NCBI RefSeq assembly: GCF_031191205.1
Contig: NZ_CP133470.1
Coordinates: forward strand, 1,995,001 to 2,059,000
Length of the DNA stretch: 64,000 bases
Reading direction: 5' to 3'
Origin: Haemophilus parainfluenzae ATCC 33392
Lineage (GTDB): Bacteria > Pseudomonadota > Gammaproteobacteria > Enterobacterales > Pasteurellaceae
The translations under genes and the position numbers were made by a program. The notes under the pieces are model-generated. The model saw only the letters and a program-made list of their open reading frames with translations. It had not been told where the DNA came from and ran no database searches. Of this stretch, positions 17,649-26,118 are shown one piece after another (the first letter of the stretch is position 1; the number at the start of each line of letters is the position of its first letter).

Positions 17649-18470
17649 TTATTTGAGTATTCTGCTTTTCAACACATCTACAAATCGTTCTGTTGCCCCT
17701 TCCCAACGATCTAAATATAACGCAGGTTCAATCAACTCTAATTCATTCAATAGAAATTGATTGTTAATAATCGTTCCATCTACTCGTGCATAGATAGGCA
17801 TTTCTGGCAATTTATGCAGAACATGACGAGCGGTTTCAATAATATGACTATCAACCTCAACAGGGATAATTTCAACTTTATATTGTGAATTCGCTCGCCA
17901 TTCATTTTGAGGTGGCTGTCGGCGAATAGCATGACTAAATACACCATTGAAAAAGATCAAACTGGTTTCACCATTTGTCGCCACTTCAGGAATAAAGGGC
18001 TGTAATACAACTTGCTCACCATACGCAGAAAGATCAGGTAATGTTTCACCTTGTTTTAGTTTTGTCACTAAATTACCACTCTGCCCTACAGCAGGTTTAA
18101 TGACAAATTCAGGCCAATCTTGGCGTTCAAGTGCGGTCAAAATTTCAGATGTTTTTGTTGAGCAAATAATAGTTGGAATAACATTGATGCCCCAATTCTG
18201 CAAATCACATAGATAGCCTTTATGGCTATTCCATAACATTAATTCCGCAGGATTGATGAATGCACTCTTATGAAGTTTAATCCATTGAGTAAATTCATTG
18301 TAGAAATTCGCATAATCCCATGCCGCTAAAGGCAGAATAAAATGACTTTGTAATGTTTCTTGCCAAGGCAAAAATTGAGTCGGAATACCTTGATTAGAAA
18401 GTTGTGTTTGTACAGGGATAAGATTTTGAGGGGCTGAAGGATACGTTTTGCAAGTGGTAATCGTAAGCAT
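17649..18470 (-). CDS. ATP-grasp domain protein, function unassigned
   Basis: A 273-residue soluble protein resembling RimK/glutathione-synthetase type ATP-grasp enzymes. It has an N-terminal pre-ATP-grasp segment (MLTITTCKTYPSAP), then VIKPAVGQSGNLVTKL (ATP-binding lysine and glycine-rich loop), VLQPFIPEVATNGETSLIFFNG, YARVDGTI and FLLNELELIEPALYL (Mg-binding acidic residues). Enzymes of this fold ligate a carboxylate to an amine or thiol; the substrates here cannot be told from sequence. I chose the ATG at 18470 because the longer frame begins inside the cupredoxin terminator hairpin at 18512. Its ribosome binding site is poor. Confidence 0.75.
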   Translation of the reverse strand: MLTITTCKTYPSAPQNLIPVQTQLSNQGIPTQFLPWQETLQSHFILPLAAWDYANFYNEFTQWIKLHKSAFINPAELMLWNSHKGYLCDLQNWGINVIPTIICSTKTSEILTALERQDWPEFVIKPAVGQSGNLVTKLKQGETLPDLSAYGEQVVLQPFIPEVATNGETSLIFFNGVFSHAIRRQPPQNEWRANSQYKVEIIPVEVDSHIIETARHVLHKLPEMPIYARVDGTIINNQFLLNELELIEPALYLDRWEGATERFVDVLKSRILK

Positions 18471-18492
18471 GGTAAATAATAACAAGTTTGAA

Positions 18493-18530
18493 GCATAAAG
18501 AAGATGCGCCAATCATTAAACTGGCGCATC
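18493..18530 (-). terminator. Terminator of the cupredoxin gene
   Basis: GATGCGCCA (18503-18511) and TGGCGCATC (18522-18530) are perfect inverted repeats; the minus strand continues with a T-rich stretch. It lies 12 bases past the cupredoxin stop codon. Confidence 0.8.
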
Positions 18531-18541
18531 GATTTCAATGA

Positions 18542-18976
18542 TTATTTTACTTGAGCAAAATATTTTTCAAGACGACCTTTGTTCGTCATGGATTTCTTCT
18601 CAAGATCTTTCACCACTTTCTCTGCTTGTTCTTTGTTTGGTAGATTATCACCCACTTGAATCACACCATTCATATTCATTGAGCGGTGCACTGGGCAAGT
18701 ATAAACATAAACACCTTCTTTATCTAAAGTGATAGTGAGTTCTTGATCTTCTTCAGATTGGAATTTTTGTGCGCCTTCAGGAATTGCTTTGCTGTGCACA
18801 AAGTGACTTTTATTTTCTGCACGGAATGTCACGGTATCACCTGGTTGTACTTTTAAATAACCCGGTTCAAAAACCATTGAGCCTTCACTGTTAGAATTCA
18901 GCATTTTGATGTCATGATGAGCGGCTTGAGCAGCAAAACTTAAACCTAATAATACTGCAAGTGCGATTTTCTTCAT
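18542..18976 (-). CDS. Pseudoazurin-like type 1 copper protein
   Basis: A 144-residue periplasmic cupredoxin: signal peptide MKKIALAVLLGLSFAAQA, then a beta-sandwich with type 1 copper ligands. These are a His in NKSHFVHSK and the C-terminal loop TCPVHRSMNM, where Cys, His (+3) and Met (+8) follow the pseudoazurin pattern. It probably shuttles electrons in the periplasm. Two ATGs are possible (18982 and 18976); the second has better spacing from the AGAAGGAA site. It starts 13 bases after the ATPase of an iron ABC transporter, so it belongs to that Fur-controlled operon, and the cytochrome c peroxidase gene just upstream is a possible redox partner. Confidence 0.87.
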   Translation of the reverse strand: MKKIALAVLLGLSFAAQAAHHDIKMLNSNSEGSMVFEPGYLKVQPGDTVTFRAENKSHFVHSKAIPEGAQKFQSEEDQELTITLDKEGVYVYTCPVHRSMNMNGVIQVGDNLPNKEQAEKVVKDLEKKSMTNKGRLEKYFAQVK

Positions 18977-18989
18977 TTTCATTTCCTTC

Positions 18990-19763
18990 TTAAGAATGTG
19001 CTGATTTACGTTGTGGACGAACCACCGGCAAACCTGCGCTACATTGTAATAATTCAACGTTTACACGATATAAACGATTAATGGTTTCTACTTGTAAAAC
19101 ATGATGAGCATCGCCCACGCCTTGCACTTTACCTTCACCAAGTAAAATCAACTCATCTGAAAATTGAGCGGCAAGACTTAAATCATGTAATACCATTATA
19201 GTAATCAGATTTTTCTGTTTCGTATAGGTATAAACTTCTTCTAAGAGATTAAGCTGATGATGCATATCTAACGCACTCACCGGCTCGTCCAACATTAAAA
19301 TCTGTGGCTCACGTAATAAAACCTGAGCAAACATCACCATTTGGCGTTGTCCACCACTGAGATTCAGAATATCACGATGCGCTAAATGACCAATGCCTAA
19401 TTGTGCCATAATACTTGCCGCTTCAGTAAGAAGCTCATCGCTTACTCGCATCGTTAGACTATCCATTCGTCCCAAAAGGACCACTTCAAGTGCGGTCAAG
19501 CTTGCATCTACTCGGCTATCTTGAGGCATATAGCCAATTGGTTTACGCCAATCTGCTAACTTCGTCCGTTCTAGCTGTTTGCCTTGATAGGTAATCATTC
19601 CTTCATGTGGTAATTCACCAAAAATGGTTTTCAGCATGGAGGATTTTCCCGTGCCATTTGGTCCAAGCACCGTGTAAACTTTACCTTCTTCAAAACGGAC
19701 ATTAATGTGATCAGCAACGGTGAGATCACCTCGTTTTACCGTAAGATTCTTTAATTCTAACAT
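18990..19763 (-). CDS. Iron-complex ABC transporter ATPase (FecE/FepC class)
   Basis: A 257-residue ATPase with Walker A GPNGTGKSSMLK, signature LSGGQRQMVMFAQVLL, Walker B ILMLDEPVSALD and switch His in VLHDLSLA. It belongs to the class that energises siderophore, haem and B12 importers. Its start codon overlaps the permease stop. Three genes (binding protein, permease, ATPase) run in the usual order. Confidence 0.9.
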   Translation of the reverse strand: MLELKNLTVKRGDLTVADHINVRFEEGKVYTVLGPNGTGKSSMLKTIFGELPHEGMITYQGKQLERTKLADWRKPIGYMPQDSRVDASLTALEVVLLGRMDSLTMRVSDELLTEAASIMAQLGIGHLAHRDILNLSGGQRQMVMFAQVLLREPQILMLDEPVSALDMHHQLNLLEEVYTYTKQKNLITIMVLHDLSLAAQFSDELILLGEGKVQGVGDAHHVLQVETINRLYRVNVELLQCSAGLPVVRPQRKSAHS

Positions 19764-20812
19764 TATTGTCCCCTCTTGTTATTTAAAATAATCCAAAAGA
19801 AGAAAGGCACCCCAATAAACGAGGTAACAATCCCCACTGGGAACAATGCTCCAGGGATAATAACTTTGGACAATACCGAAGAAAGGGATAAGAATGCTGC
19901 ACCAACTAACATTGCGCCCGGTAAGAAGAAACGTTGATCTTCACCAAGTAACATTCGAGCAACATGTGGAGCAACTAAGCCGATAAAGCCAATCACGCCC
20001 ACGAAACTGATTGCTGTCGCCGTCATCATGGCGACAAGAACTAAAACCTTAATGCGTAATACTTGCAAATTGATGCCAAGACTCGCCGCACGATCTTCGC
20101 CTAAACGAAGTGCGGTCAATTTCCAAAGCTCTTTTGAAAGTAATGCGACACAAATTGTGGTTACGACAATAATGATGATTAAACTTTGCCATGTCGCTTT
20201 ATTTAAGCTACCAAATAGCCAAAACAGAATTTGTTGCGAGACTTCAGGAGCCGAAATAAATTGCACCAATGAAAGTAAGGATTGGAAAATAAAGAGTAAT
20301 GCAATCCCTACCAACACGAGCATTTCAGAATTAAAACGACGTTTAGACGCGAACAAGAAAAGAATTCCAGAGGCGAGCATAGTCATGACAAACGCACCAA
20401 TGGGTACTGCAACTTGTACCGGTAAACCAAAACTTCCGAAAGCAATCACAATAGAAGCACCAAAACCAGCCGCAGCAGCCAATCCTAAAGTATAAGGACT
20501 CGCCATCGGGTTATTTAATAAGGTTTGGATCTCGGCCCCACCAACAGCCAATGTTGCCCCCACTACAAGCGCCATCAATGCCATGGGTAAACGTAAATTA
20601 TGCACAATATTGTTTGTCATTTTATCGACTTCACCGATACCGAATAACGCATTCACGACTTCCGACACGGATAGCATCGCGGGGCCTGTCATCACATCAA
20701 GGATAAGACTGACCACGCCAATAGCAAGAAAAGATAAAATAACAAACCAGCGTTTGCGTTCAAGCTTACGCTGGTTAGCCACAATATCTGCTACAACAGA
20801 ATTGCTTTTCAT
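19763..20812 (-). CDS. Iron-complex ABC transporter permease (FecCD/BtuC family)
   Basis: A 349-residue inner-membrane permease with about ten helices. Family motifs are RLPMALMALVVGATLAVGGAEIQTLLNNPMASPYTLG near the N-terminus, LRLGEDRAASLGI in the cytoplasmic coupling loop, and GFIGLVAPHVARMLLG. The substrate cannot be told from the permease; the Fur box upstream of the operon points to an iron chelate. It begins 15 bases after the binding-protein gene. Confidence 0.92.
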   Translation of the reverse strand: MKSNSVVADIVANQRKLERKRWFVILSFLAIGVVSLILDVMTGPAMLSVSEVVNALFGIGEVDKMTNNIVHNLRLPMALMALVVGATLAVGGAEIQTLLNNPMASPYTLGLAAAAGFGASIVIAFGSFGLPVQVAVPIGAFVMTMLASGILFLFASKRRFNSEMLVLVGIALLFIFQSLLSLVQFISAPEVSQQILFWLFGSLNKATWQSLIIIIVVTTICVALLSKELWKLTALRLGEDRAASLGINLQVLRIKVLVLVAMMTATAISFVGVIGFIGLVAPHVARMLLGEDQRFFLPGAMLVGAAFLSLSSVLSKVIIPGALFPVGIVTSFIGVPFFFWIILNNKRGQ

Positions 20813-20827
20813 AAATTAACGTTTCCC

Positions 20828-21943
20828 TTATTTGCTTTCAGGGAAAAGATAAATCGTACCTTCCGGGGTAACTGGTAAGTAGTTTTTATAGAAGTTTAAG
20901 TAAGTTTGTTGAGGATCTAAATCTTTAAACAGATCAGGATAAGCCGCTTTAGCTACAAACTGAACAGAAGCACTGTCTGATAAAGTACGAGAGTTCGCAT
21001 GATAGGCTGCATAAACACGATTATTTTTCACTGCCGGTAATTCAGCCCATCCGGCACGATGTTTGAATGCATTTAAACGACGTTCCGCTTCCGCTTTTTC
21101 AATACCAAAGCCCATTACCATACCGTCTTGATTTTTCTTCAATTCAGTTTCACGGCCTGTAATAATAATTGCATCCGGTTTCGCGGCTAACACTTTTTCA
21201 GCGGCTAATGTACCCCATTTACCGATTTCTGCAGGCGCTACGTTTTCTGCGCCTACAAGGTTAATCATAGAGCCCCACATGCTAGAGAAGAACGTCATCC
21301 CTTGTTCAGCTGGACCACCACGACCAAACTCTACATACACTTTCGGTTGTTTTGCTACTTTCGCATTTTTAACCGTCGTTTGAATATGTTCTACGATGTC
21401 TTTGTATTCTTTAGCCATTTTCGCGGCACGATCTTTCTGCCCTGTCAATTGACCAATAATTTCTGTTGATTTGATGTGTTTATCTAAGGTTTGAGCGTTG
21501 TAATCTAATACAACAATTGGAATACCCGCTTCATTGATAGCATCTAAATCAGATCCTAGCATTTCGTACTGCCAATCTGCTAAGACTAAAAGATCAGGTT
21601 TTAATGAAAGCACTTTTTCCACAGAGAACGTGCCTTCTTCTACTTCACCTACATCATCTAATTGATTCAATTTTGGCACCGCTTTGCTGAATAACTCCCA
21701 GCTTACAGGTGCCCAAGAAGACCATACTTTCTTAGAAAAACCGACAACGTTATCTAACGCTTTGTCACCACCAACTGCCATATAATCTTGATAGTAGAAA
21801 CCAAGCACCACACGTTTTGCTGGTAAATCAACGGTGACTTCACGATCAAGTATATCTTTTACTTTCACGGGATCAGCATTGGCAAAACCTGCAGTTAAAC
21901 CAAGAATAGTGGCAATCGCTAAAGTTGAAAAACGTCTTTTCAT
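20828..21943 (-). CDS. Periplasmic iron-complex binding protein
   Basis: A 371-residue class III (FecB/FepB-type) substrate-binding protein with signal peptide MKRRFSTLAIATILGLTAGFANA. It has the family N-terminal pattern (VKDILDREVTVDLPAKRVVLGFYYQDYMAVGG), a rigid interdomain helix region, and a C-terminal domain with KWGTLAAEKVLAAKPDAIIITG. The ligand is unknown; H. influenzae molybdate-binding MolA has the same fold, but the strong Fur box before this gene favours iron. First gene of the transporter operon. Confidence 0.9.
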   Translation of the reverse strand: MKRRFSTLAIATILGLTAGFANADPVKVKDILDREVTVDLPAKRVVLGFYYQDYMAVGGDKALDNVVGFSKKVWSSWAPVSWELFSKAVPKLNQLDDVGEVEEGTFSVEKVLSLKPDLLVLADWQYEMLGSDLDAINEAGIPIVVLDYNAQTLDKHIKSTEIIGQLTGQKDRAAKMAKEYKDIVEHIQTTVKNAKVAKQPKVYVEFGRGGPAEQGMTFFSSMWGSMINLVGAENVAPAEIGKWGTLAAEKVLAAKPDAIIITGRETELKKNQDGMVMGFGIEKAEAERRLNAFKHRAGWAELPAVKNNRVYAAYHANSRTLSDSASVQFVAKAAYPDLFKDLDPQQTYLNFYKNYLPVTPEGTIYLFPESK

Positions 21944-21979
21944 AAGAAAAATCTCCTGAGTAAAATCAAATAATTTAAA

Positions 21980-21994
21980 TGATAATAATTATTA
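21980..21994 (-). promoter_or_regulatory. Fur box upstream of the iron ABC transporter
   Basis: TGATAATAATTATTA matches the 7-1-7 Fur consensus TGATAATnATTATCA at 13 of 14 defined positions and lies 37 bases before the binding-protein start. The palindrome is close to symmetric, so it reads similarly on both strands. Confidence 0.75.
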
Positions 21995-22042
21995 ATACGA
22001 ATAATAGCGAAAACGATTGCTAAATTCAACTCAGGCGTTTAA

Positions 22043-23182
22043 TTATTCTTCGTAAGCTTCGTCAGTTAACGTTTTTAAGAATGCTTCTAACGCATTAATC
22101 TCTTCATCTGTTAGCGGTTTTGCTTTTAAAACATCAGGATTAATGGTTTGAGCATATTCGGCTTTATCCCACGCTTTCCCTGTTTCAGGATTCACTTTAC
22201 GATTAGGATTATTGAAACTGTCTTTAAATAGTAAAACGGTTTTTAAATCTCGGAAAACACCGTTATGCATATAAGGCGCAGTGACACCAATGTTACGCAA
22301 AGTTGGTACTTTAAATTTACCTTTTTGCTTTTTATCACCTTTCACCATCGGATTATCCAATAGTCCATTATCTACAAAATCTGCAGCTAATTTATTGTGC
22401 TTAATTAATTCTTGGTTACTTGGTACGCCAATATTGTAATAACGATAATTCGTAAAGGTTTCTTTTACTGAATTCGCTTCACTTGATTGGTGGCAGTTAC
22501 TACAATTTGTGCGTGTTTTATCAAAAAATAATGCCTTACCTTCGGCTTCAAGTGCGGTCAATTTTGCTTCACCTTTTAAAGCTCGATCATATTTTGAAGA
22601 GAATGGCGCAAATAATTCCTGTTTTTCGAACTCGCCAATGGCTTTTTCCATGATGGCATAAATCTTGTCGGTATCTGCCCAAATGCTTTCACCATAAAGA
22701 TCCGTAATAGGTTTGTAATAGGTCGGATCTGCTTTTAAACGTTCAACAATGGCTTTTTTGTCCGGCATGCCCATTTCCACAGGGTTTACTGGTGGCCCAC
22801 CTGCTTGCTCAGCTAAATCTTTCGCTCGACCATCCCAGAACTGTCCGCCTACATAATCTTTAATTTTTTTATCAAAATGAAAATCCGGAGAGAACATCGC
22901 ATAAAGCGCAGTATTGGCATTGCGATTACCATGAAGATGAGGATTATCCCCTTCTGAGACCATTTGATTTGCAGAATTCTTACGTTGATCCACAAAGGCG
23001 GTATCTGGGCTATGGCAAGTCGAACAACTTTGTGTTTTATTAAAAGAAATAGACTTATCAAAAAACAGCACTTCACCCAGTGCTTTATAGTCCAATTCTT
23101 TTTTTGCTGCTTGATCAGCCAATGCATAATTACTCTGCATCAAAGGTGCAAACAGTAAAATAGAAAGCCATTTTTTTTGCAT
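22043..23182 (-). CDS. Di-haem cytochrome c peroxidase (CcpA/MauG family)
   Basis: A 379-residue periplasmic protein: signal peptide (MQKKWLSILLFAPLMQSNYALA) and two c-type haem motifs, CSTCH (about residue 55) and CSNCH (about residue 230). A VPTLRNIGVTAPYMHNGVFRDL block, typical of bacterial di-haem peroxidases, lies in the C-terminal domain. It reduces hydrogen peroxide using electrons from periplasmic cytochromes or cupredoxins. ATGs at 23185 and 23182 follow a GGAG site, the second better spaced. It lies 99 bases upstream of the Fur-controlled transporter operon on the same strand. Confidence 0.9.
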   Translation of the reverse strand: MQKKWLSILLFAPLMQSNYALADQAAKKELDYKALGEVLFFDKSISFNKTQSCSTCHSPDTAFVDQRKNSANQMVSEGDNPHLHGNRNANTALYAMFSPDFHFDKKIKDYVGGQFWDGRAKDLAEQAGGPPVNPVEMGMPDKKAIVERLKADPTYYKPITDLYGESIWADTDKIYAIMEKAIGEFEKQELFAPFSSKYDRALKGEAKLTALEAEGKALFFDKTRTNCSNCHQSSEANSVKETFTNYRYYNIGVPSNQELIKHNKLAADFVDNGLLDNPMVKGDKKQKGKFKVPTLRNIGVTAPYMHNGVFRDLKTVLLFKDSFNNPNRKVNPETGKAWDKAEYAQTINPDVLKAKPLTDEEINALEAFLKTLTDEAYEE

Positions 23183-23210
23183 CATGTTCTCCAAATATTC
23201 AAATTATAGA

Positions 23211-23244
23211 TAAAAAATAATCCAACAAAGCTTTGTTGGATTAT
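23211..23244 (-). terminator. Terminator of mltB (28-bp perfect palindrome)
   Basis: 23217-23244 is a perfect palindrome with 14-base half sites (ATAATCCAACAAAG and its complement) followed on the minus strand by TTTTTT. It lies 17 bases past the mltB stop codon. Confidence 0.85.
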
Positions 23245-23261
23245 AAAAGGAAAATAATTTT

Positions 23262-24377
23262 CTACAAGCCGGTGGCCATCTTAATGCGATCAGCAAACAT
23301 ACCGATGCTCACGCCGAAGTAATTTGATTTGTTCCAATCTAAAATCGTGCGGTAGTTATTGGAGACTAAGAATGCACGCCCAACTTCTTTATCTGGGCGA
23401 ACTAGCCAAAGATCGGCTTGCGAAAGCGCGGCAAGTTTATCTTGTTCTTGTTGGCTAAAGCTCGCTAAAGTGACACCTTTAGACTGCCAGTCGCTGAGTG
23501 AACGTGCTTTATTCTTCTCAATACCAGAAAGCGATAAATCTAATGGTTGATTTAATGTTACTTCTACACCCCAAGGCAATTTGTTATCCCAACCTACAGT
23601 GTGGAGATAATTTGCAATTGAAGCAAACGCATCAAATTGGTTCGTCCAAATGTCCTTCACACCATCATTATTGCCATCTGCTGCATAATTTAAGAATGCA
23701 CTTGGCATGAATTGGGTTTGCCCCATTGCACCCGCCCAAGAACCTAACATTCTGTGGCGTTGAATATGATCACGTTCTAACATCTTCATCGCATTCACAA
23801 ATTCTTTGCTAAATAAGGCTTCACGTCTGCCATCAAAGGCTAATGTGGCTAAAGCTGATAGTACATCATAGCTACCTTGATAATAGCCAAAACTACTTTC
23901 CATACCCCATAAAGCAAGGATATATTCTTGTTGAACGCCATAGCGTTGGCTGGCTTGTTGTAATGGTGCCTGGACTTCCCAATAACGCTCTTCGGCAATG
24001 TCTACTTTGTTTTGGGTCAGTACTTTATTCAAATAATTCGTTGTACCGTTTGGATTCGGTAACTGTGGTTGATCCGCATTACGCTGACTTCTCCCCGCTT
24101 GAGCACGATCCAAATCCACAGCTTTTTGCATATATTGAATATTATTTTGTGCATTCAATATTGACAACGATACGCCTTCAGCAGCCGCTTTGCCTTTTAA
24201 GAACTGTACATAATCATTAAAGTTATCTAAAGTTCTCGGTTTGCTATAAACAGCATTACTGCTTACTGACGGAATACTTTTTGTGGATGACGTGGTTGTT
24301 GTCGTATTGCTTGAACAACCCACTAATAAAAGTGCGGTCGATAATGCCGTCATTTTTAACGTTGAGATTAAATTCAT
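23262..24377 (-). CDS. mltB: Lytic murein transglycosylase B (MltB family lipoprotein)
   Basis: A 371-residue lipoprotein (lipobox LLVGC, then a Ser/Thr-rich linker) with an SLT_2-type lytic transglycosylase domain. The catalytic glutamate is in ALWGMESSFGYYQG, followed by SWAGAMGQTQFMPSAFLNYAADGNNDGVKDIW, which resembles the EF-hand-like calcium site of MltB/Slt35. It cleaves peptidoglycan glycan strands in the periplasm. The AGGA at about 7 bases fits the ATG at 24377 rather than the longer frame at 24401. It lies 33 bases after the glycosyltransferase cluster on the same strand. Confidence 0.9.
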   Translation of the reverse strand: MNLISTLKMTALSTALLLVGCSSNTTTTTSSTKSIPSVSSNAVYSKPRTLDNFNDYVQFLKGKAAAEGVSLSILNAQNNIQYMQKAVDLDRAQAGRSQRNADQPQLPNPNGTTNYLNKVLTQNKVDIAEERYWEVQAPLQQASQRYGVQQEYILALWGMESSFGYYQGSYDVLSALATLAFDGRREALFSKEFVNAMKMLERDHIQRHRMLGSWAGAMGQTQFMPSAFLNYAADGNNDGVKDIWTNQFDAFASIANYLHTVGWDNKLPWGVEVTLNQPLDLSLSGIEKNKARSLSDWQSKGVTLASFSQQEQDKLAALSQADLWLVRPDKEVGRAFLVSNNYRTILDWNKSNYFGVSIGMFADRIKMATGL

Positions 24378-24410
24378 TTCTTTTCCTTTTTTAATTATCA
24401 AAATATCGCA

Positions 24411-25214
24411 TTATTTGCGTAAAAATTGGTTATAAACAGCTTTCAATAATGAGGTTGGTAATAAGCGAGAACCTGAACGCAAGGCAAAGGTGAATAGGCC
24501 AGAAAATAAACCTTGAATACCTAAGCGATGTTTCAATTTAAATAAACGCCATTCTGCTTTCGCTTGGTTTAAACCTCGACGACGCCCTACCATGCCATTG
24601 CCCACGCGGGCATAAACTAAAATATCTGGCAAGTTTGCCACTTTTTGTCCTTGTGCTATGAGCTTAATCCACAGGTAATAATCTTCCTGTAAATCTTCAT
24701 ATCCACCACAATTAATGACCGCACTTTTTTGATATGCCACCGTCATGTGGTTGAACGGACAACGTTTTTGGGTAAATTTAACGATATCTTGTGCATCAGT
24801 CGGCACGTTACGATATGCCACAATGTCTTGAATATTTTCGCCAAACTCAGCAATCTGCCCACCGAAAATAATCGTATCCGGGTGCTGCTCAATAAACGCC
24901 ACTTGTTTCGCAAAACGTTCTGGCACACAAATATCATCGGTATCCATACGGAATACCCAATCGGGTGAACAATGTTTCAATCCTTCATTGAGTGCTTTAC
25001 CTAAACCTAAATTTTTTGGCAATTTCACTAAGTTTAAGGGTAATTTTGTTTCGAATTCAGAAACCACGGCTTCCAATTCAGGTGTGACAGCACCATCAAA
25101 CACCAACACAATCTCATCTGCCGGATGGGTTTGAGCCACTAAACTTTCAAAACATTCTCTTAAATATTGTGGGTTTTCCTTAATATATAAGGACATTAAA
25201 ACTGAAAATTTCAT
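24411..25214 (-). CDS. Glycosyltransferase family 2 (surface glycan)
   Basis: A 267-residue GT-A fold enzyme: N-terminal KFSVLMSLYIKENPQYLRECFESL, nucleotide-binding EIVLVFDGAV, and the metal-binding DTDD in WVFRMDTDDICVPERFAKQV. An ED motif (GGYEDLQEDYYLW) serves as the likely catalytic base region, and the C-terminus is basic. It transfers a sugar to a growing lipooligosaccharide or similar glycan. The donor and linkage cannot be assigned. Last of four co-directional glycan genes. Confidence 0.87.
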   Translation of the reverse strand: MKFSVLMSLYIKENPQYLRECFESLVAQTHPADEIVLVFDGAVTPELEAVVSEFETKLPLNLVKLPKNLGLGKALNEGLKHCSPDWVFRMDTDDICVPERFAKQVAFIEQHPDTIIFGGQIAEFGENIQDIVAYRNVPTDAQDIVKFTQKRCPFNHMTVAYQKSAVINCGGYEDLQEDYYLWIKLIAQGQKVANLPDILVYARVGNGMVGRRRGLNQAKAEWRLFKLKHRLGIQGLFSGLFTFALRSGSRLLPTSLLKAVYNQFLRK

Positions 25215-25236
25215 ACTTCTCTATCTAATAAGTTAT

Positions 25237-26118
25237 CTACATAAATCGCTTCAAATTAATTGCCAATTTAGGTGAAATTAAAACCACAAAGGCAATGACT
25301 AGCTGCTTAATACTTTTCGTTAATTTAAAAATTTCAAAATAGTAAAAAGCCGCTTTACGGGATAAATTCATAATATGTGGGTAAGCCAACATATATTGTG
25401 CGTTGATGGCAAAATTCTTTTCTTGTTCTGCCGTTTTCACATAATGTTCACGGATATAATCAATCGCTTTTTGCGTATTAGTGGTATCTGTTGATACGCT
25501 AGAACGCTTGGTATGGAAGGTACAATAAGTTAATGGTTCTGCCACTTTGTACGCTTTAAACGTTGGATCTTGTACAAGCTTCAGCAAGAAATCATAGTCT
25601 TCCAATGAACGAAGTGCGGTCGATAATCCACCGATTTTTAAAAACAGATCTTTTTTCACTCCAACCATCGGCATACCACCGATTTTATTCGCCAGTAAAA
25701 TTCGCTCTACGCTAATCTCTTGTGGCTCAATTGGGTTAGTCACATAGCTAAAACCTTCATTGACCATTTCACATTTAGCTTGATGATAAACAAAGTTAAC
25801 ATCGGGATGCTCGACAATCACATCGGCTAATTTCTGACATTTATCATTTGCAAAACGATCATCGTCATCAAGAAATAACAACCATTCATTATCCGCATTT
25901 CGTGCCCCAATATTACGGCTTTCTGCCGCCCCTTGATTGGTTTCGTTACGAATCACTTTAACTGCAAATGGATATGATTGTGTTACTTCAACGGCTTCTT
26001 TTGAGCAATCATCCACAATCACCACATCAAAATTATAGGTGGTTTGCTTGGTTAAACTTTCCAATAACGCAGGAATTTCTTCTTTCCGATTATAAGAAGG
26101 CACGATGATACTAAACAT
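25237..26118 (-). CDS. Glycosyltransferase family 2 (surface glycan)
   Basis: A 293-residue GT2 enzyme starting MFSIIVPSYNRKEEIPALLE, with the metal-binding DDDD in WLLFLDDDDRFANDKCQ, EDYDFLLKL as the acidic catalytic region, and a hydrophobic C-terminal third that may contact the membrane. The start at 26118 follows an AAGGAG site and overlaps the end of the polymerase-like gene by 8 bases; the longer frame at 26169 lies within that gene. Sugar specificity is unknown. Confidence 0.87.
   Translation of the reverse strand: MFSIIVPSYNRKEEIPALLESLTKQTTYNFDVVIVDDCSKEAVEVTQSYPFAVKVIRNETNQGAAESRNIGARNADNEWLLFLDDDDRFANDKCQKLADVIVEHPDVNFVYHQAKCEMVNEGFSYVTNPIEPQEISVERILLANKIGGMPMVGVKKDLFLKIGGLSTALRSLEDYDFLLKLVQDPTFKAYKVAEPLTYCTFHTKRSSVSTDTTNTQKAIDYIREHYVKTAEQEKNFAINAQYMLAYPHIMNLSRKAAFYYFEIFKLTKSIKQLVIAFVVLISPKLAINLKRFM

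Noticed and set aside
20028-20495. 155-codon frame antisense to the iron permease
   Set aside because: Shadow of the FecCD-family coding sequence; no ribosome binding site and no recognisable domain.
20828-21943. Molybdate importer MolABC instead of an iron importer
   Set aside because: The fold is shared, but a 13-of-14 Fur box directly upstream and the redox neighbours favour an iron complex; not excluded.
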